5,998 nucleotides of DNA from DASRZM01 sp035686365 (GTDB taxonomy: Bacteria > Pseudomonadota > Gammaproteobacteria > Xanthomonadales > Xanthomonadaceae). The translations under genes and the position numbers were made by a program. Location of the stretch: NCBI GenBank assembly GCA_035686365.1, contig DASRZM010000024.1, positions 1 through 5,998 on the forward strand, read 5' to 3'. Of this stretch, positions 5,308-5,998 are shown piece by piece. Each line of letters begins with the position of its first letter. Within the stretch, counting starts at the first letter, position 1. The notes beneath the pieces were generated by a model, which worked only from the letters and a program-made list of their open reading frames with translations, was not told where the DNA came from and did not search any database.

Positions 5308-5462
5308 GTCCATCCTGGACCCTTCGACAGGCTCCGGACAGGCTTGCTCAGACTCGCCGAGTCCGGGAGTTGTCCGGACTCGGCGCCGCCGGAGCAAGCA
5401 CTTGCGTGCTTGATCGGCGAGCGCGTCATCCATGGCGCGCGAACCTCTGAACGTGTTCATGG
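5308..5462. repeat. Intergenic repeat block with PEPVEG-type element and nested inverted repeats
   Basis: Starting from GTCCA-TCC-TGGAC (5308-5320), the block contains ACCCTTCGACAGGCTC-like sequence (5319-5334) whose minus-strand translation reads ACPEPVEGS, the familiar false-peptide mark of a dispersed bacterial intergenic repeat. GACAGGCT occurs twice (5326-5333 and 5337-5344). A perfect 12-bp stem, CGCCGAGTCCGG/CCGGACTCGGCG (5355-5385, 7-nt loop), sits inside an 8-bp stem GCTTGCTC/GAGCAAGC (5342-5349/5392-5399). The right arm of that outer stem can instead pair downstream as CAAGCAC-TTGC-GTGCTTG (5395-5412). The block ends with CCATGG (5430-5435) and TGAAC-GT-GTTCA (5448-5459). It looks like a REP/MITE-like non-coding element; copy number in the genome cannot be judged here. 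Confidence 0.65.
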
Positions 5463-5470
5463 GTGCCTTG

Positions 5471-5506
5471 AAGAAAACGGCCCGCGCGGCGCACCGCGCG
5501 GGCCGT
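5471..5506 (-). terminator. Intrinsic terminator, minus strand
   Basis: A perfect 13-bp stem (5477-5489 with 5494-5506, loop CGCA) is followed on the minus strand by TTTTCTT (5477-5471). This is the only canonical Rho-independent terminator in the window. It lies 23 bp past a TAA stop at 5532-5530 on the same strand, implying a transcript arriving from the right. Confidence 0.85.
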
Positions 5507-5529
5507 GACGACGGCATTGGACGAGCCGG

Positions 5530-5694
5530 TTATTCGGCCGCCTCCTCCTCGTCGTCGACCTCGACCAAGGCGAGCACGTAGGCATCGAACTCGATCCGGC
5601 GCCAGGGGTCCGCAGGTCCGGACGCGTGCCGCAGGATGCGAAGCCGCGGTTTTCCTACACGCGGACAGGCATGGTTCCGATCGCGTGCAGGCAA
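5530..5694 (-). pseudogene. 3' end of an unrecognised short gene, start not found (possible remnant)
   Basis: This frame ends ADPWRRIEFDAYVLALVEVDDEEEAAE followed by TAA, with an acidic C-terminus typical of real proteins, and a strong terminator 23 bp further on. The frame is open from 5754, where it meets a stop, down to 5530, but contains no ATG or GTG that would give more than a 16-residue peptide. Only TTG codons at 5706 and 5694 are available, neither with a ribosome binding site; the coordinates given assume the latter (54 residues). I do not recognise the protein. It may be a small gene with a TTG start, a gene whose 5' end was lost or frameshifted near 5600-5740, or a chance frame. 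The terminator argues that some minus-strand transcript ends here. No signal peptide or membrane segment is visible. Confidence 0.4.
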
Positions 5695-5726
5695 GCCCGG
5701 GCGCAAGGTGCCCGCAGGCCCGGGTC

Positions 5727-5731
5727 GGGAG
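5727..5731 (+). promoter_or_regulatory. Ribosome binding site deciding the GTG start of the DUF4124 gene
   Basis: GGGAG ends 6 nt before the GTG at 5738. Another in-frame GTG at 5708 has no such site and would put charged residues ahead of the signal peptide, so 5738 is preferred. Confidence 0.65.
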
Positions 5732-5737
5732 CTGCAC

Positions 5738-5998
5738 GTGAAGCTGCGAAGGTGTCAAGCCGCATGGGCGTTGCTGGTGCTGCTGCCGTTGCCGGGGGCG
5801 GGCGTCGGGGCCACCCTCTACCGCTGCGTGTCGGCGACCGGCGAGGTCGCGATCCAGCAGCGACCGTGCGCGGCCGGCTGGCAGCAGAGCTGGCGGCGCG
5901 AAGTCGCGCCCGAGCCCGATGCAGCGCCTGTGGCGCCGCTGCACGTGCCGGCCCGCGACAGCGCAGCCGGCGCCAGCCTGGGCGCCGCGCGGGCGCCG
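5738..5998 (+). CDS. Secreted DUF4124-type protein, N-terminal part (runs off the right edge)
   Basis: The 87 visible codons start with GTG and give a signal peptide: MKLRRCQAAWALLVLLPLPG, then AGVGA, with cleavage likely just before TLYRC. The mature N-terminus, TLYRCVSATGEVAIQQRPCAAG (about 26-47), matches the DUF4124 pattern of an aromatic-plus-Cys, a central 'xxGxxxxQ' and a closing 'PC', probably a small disulphide-linked beta domain in the periplasm. A basic WQQSWRREV stretch follows, then a Pro/Ala-rich linker (58-87) that probably leads to a second domain beyond the window. DUF4124 proteins are common in beta- and gammaproteobacteria and their role is largely unknown. The start is supported by GGGAG 6 nt upstream. 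The frame reaches exactly to base 5998, so the gene is cut by the window edge. Confidence 0.8.
   Translation, partial: MKLRRCQAAWALLVLLPLPGAGVGATLYRCVSATGEVAIQQRPCAAGWQQSWRREVAPEPDAAPVAPLHVPARDSAAGASLGAARAP

Noticed and set aside
5308..5462. CRISPR array
   Set aside because: The repeats are palindromes and one short direct pair, without regular 25-40-bp repeats or unique spacers.
5236..5517. 93-residue minus-strand frame containing ACPEPVEGS
   Set aside because: The frame is made of the dispersed repeat, its hairpins and the terminator stem; the PEPVEG peptide is a known false signal, and no ribosome binding site or domain is present.
5426..5944. 172-residue minus-strand open frame opposite the DUF4124 gene
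   Set aside because: It reads through the terminator stem and the antisense of a signal peptide; no motif or ribosome binding site.
1..5998. tRNA or rRNA genes
   Set aside because: No TTCGANNC-type T-loop with matching acceptor stem and no rRNA signature was seen; the TTCGACAGG in the intergenic repeat lacks a cloverleaf.

Overview
The window is very GC-rich, densely coded on both strands, and looks like a gammaproteobacterial chromosome, most likely Xanthomonadales/Lysobacterales. That placement rests on the outer-membrane TonB-dependent receptor style, the lipoprotein aldose dehydrogenase, strong G/C at third codon positions, and an intergenic repeat that reads as 'PEPVEG' when translated. 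It is an inference from sequence style, not a database result.

Layout, left to right. The left edge holds the N-terminal 229 codons of a TonB-dependent receptor on the minus strand (1-687). Its 5' leader (688-837) can fold so that the ribosome binding site is masked. Upstream of it, also on the minus strand, lies a lipoprotein PQQ-type aldose sugar dehydrogenase (838-2058). Before that is a 49-residue GTG-started protein with the recurrent 'TFPASDPP' motif (2143-2292). A 140-bp divergent promoter region (2293-2432) separates these from an LpxL-like acyltransferase on the plus strand (2433-3338). Converging on the acyltransferase is a two-gene minus-strand unit: a polysaccharide deacetylase (3914-4747, probable TTG start) and a small SAM-dependent methyltransferase (3369-3917), joined by an ATGA overlap.

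The right third is sparser. It has a 61-residue conserved-type small protein (5063-5248, plus) followed by a strong hairpin. Next comes a roughly 160-bp repeat-rich intergenic block (5308-5462) with nested and mutually exclusive inverted repeats. A textbook intrinsic terminator for the minus strand (5471-5506) sits just after a short minus-strand reading frame that ends at 5530 and has no convincing start. At the right edge is the start of a secreted DUF4124-type protein (5738-5998, plus, partial).

How the genes work together: most of the products act in the cell envelope (outer-membrane receptor, periplasmic lipoprotein oxidase, acyltransferase, deacetylase, secreted DUF4124 protein). Only the deacetylase-methyltransferase pair is clearly co-expressed. 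With the convergent acyltransferase it could form a small module that modifies an envelope glycan or lipid, but this is inference from proximity. No tRNA, rRNA, CRISPR array, transposase or phage gene was seen. The least conventional parts are the masked leader of the receptor gene and the structured repeat block at 5308-5462.
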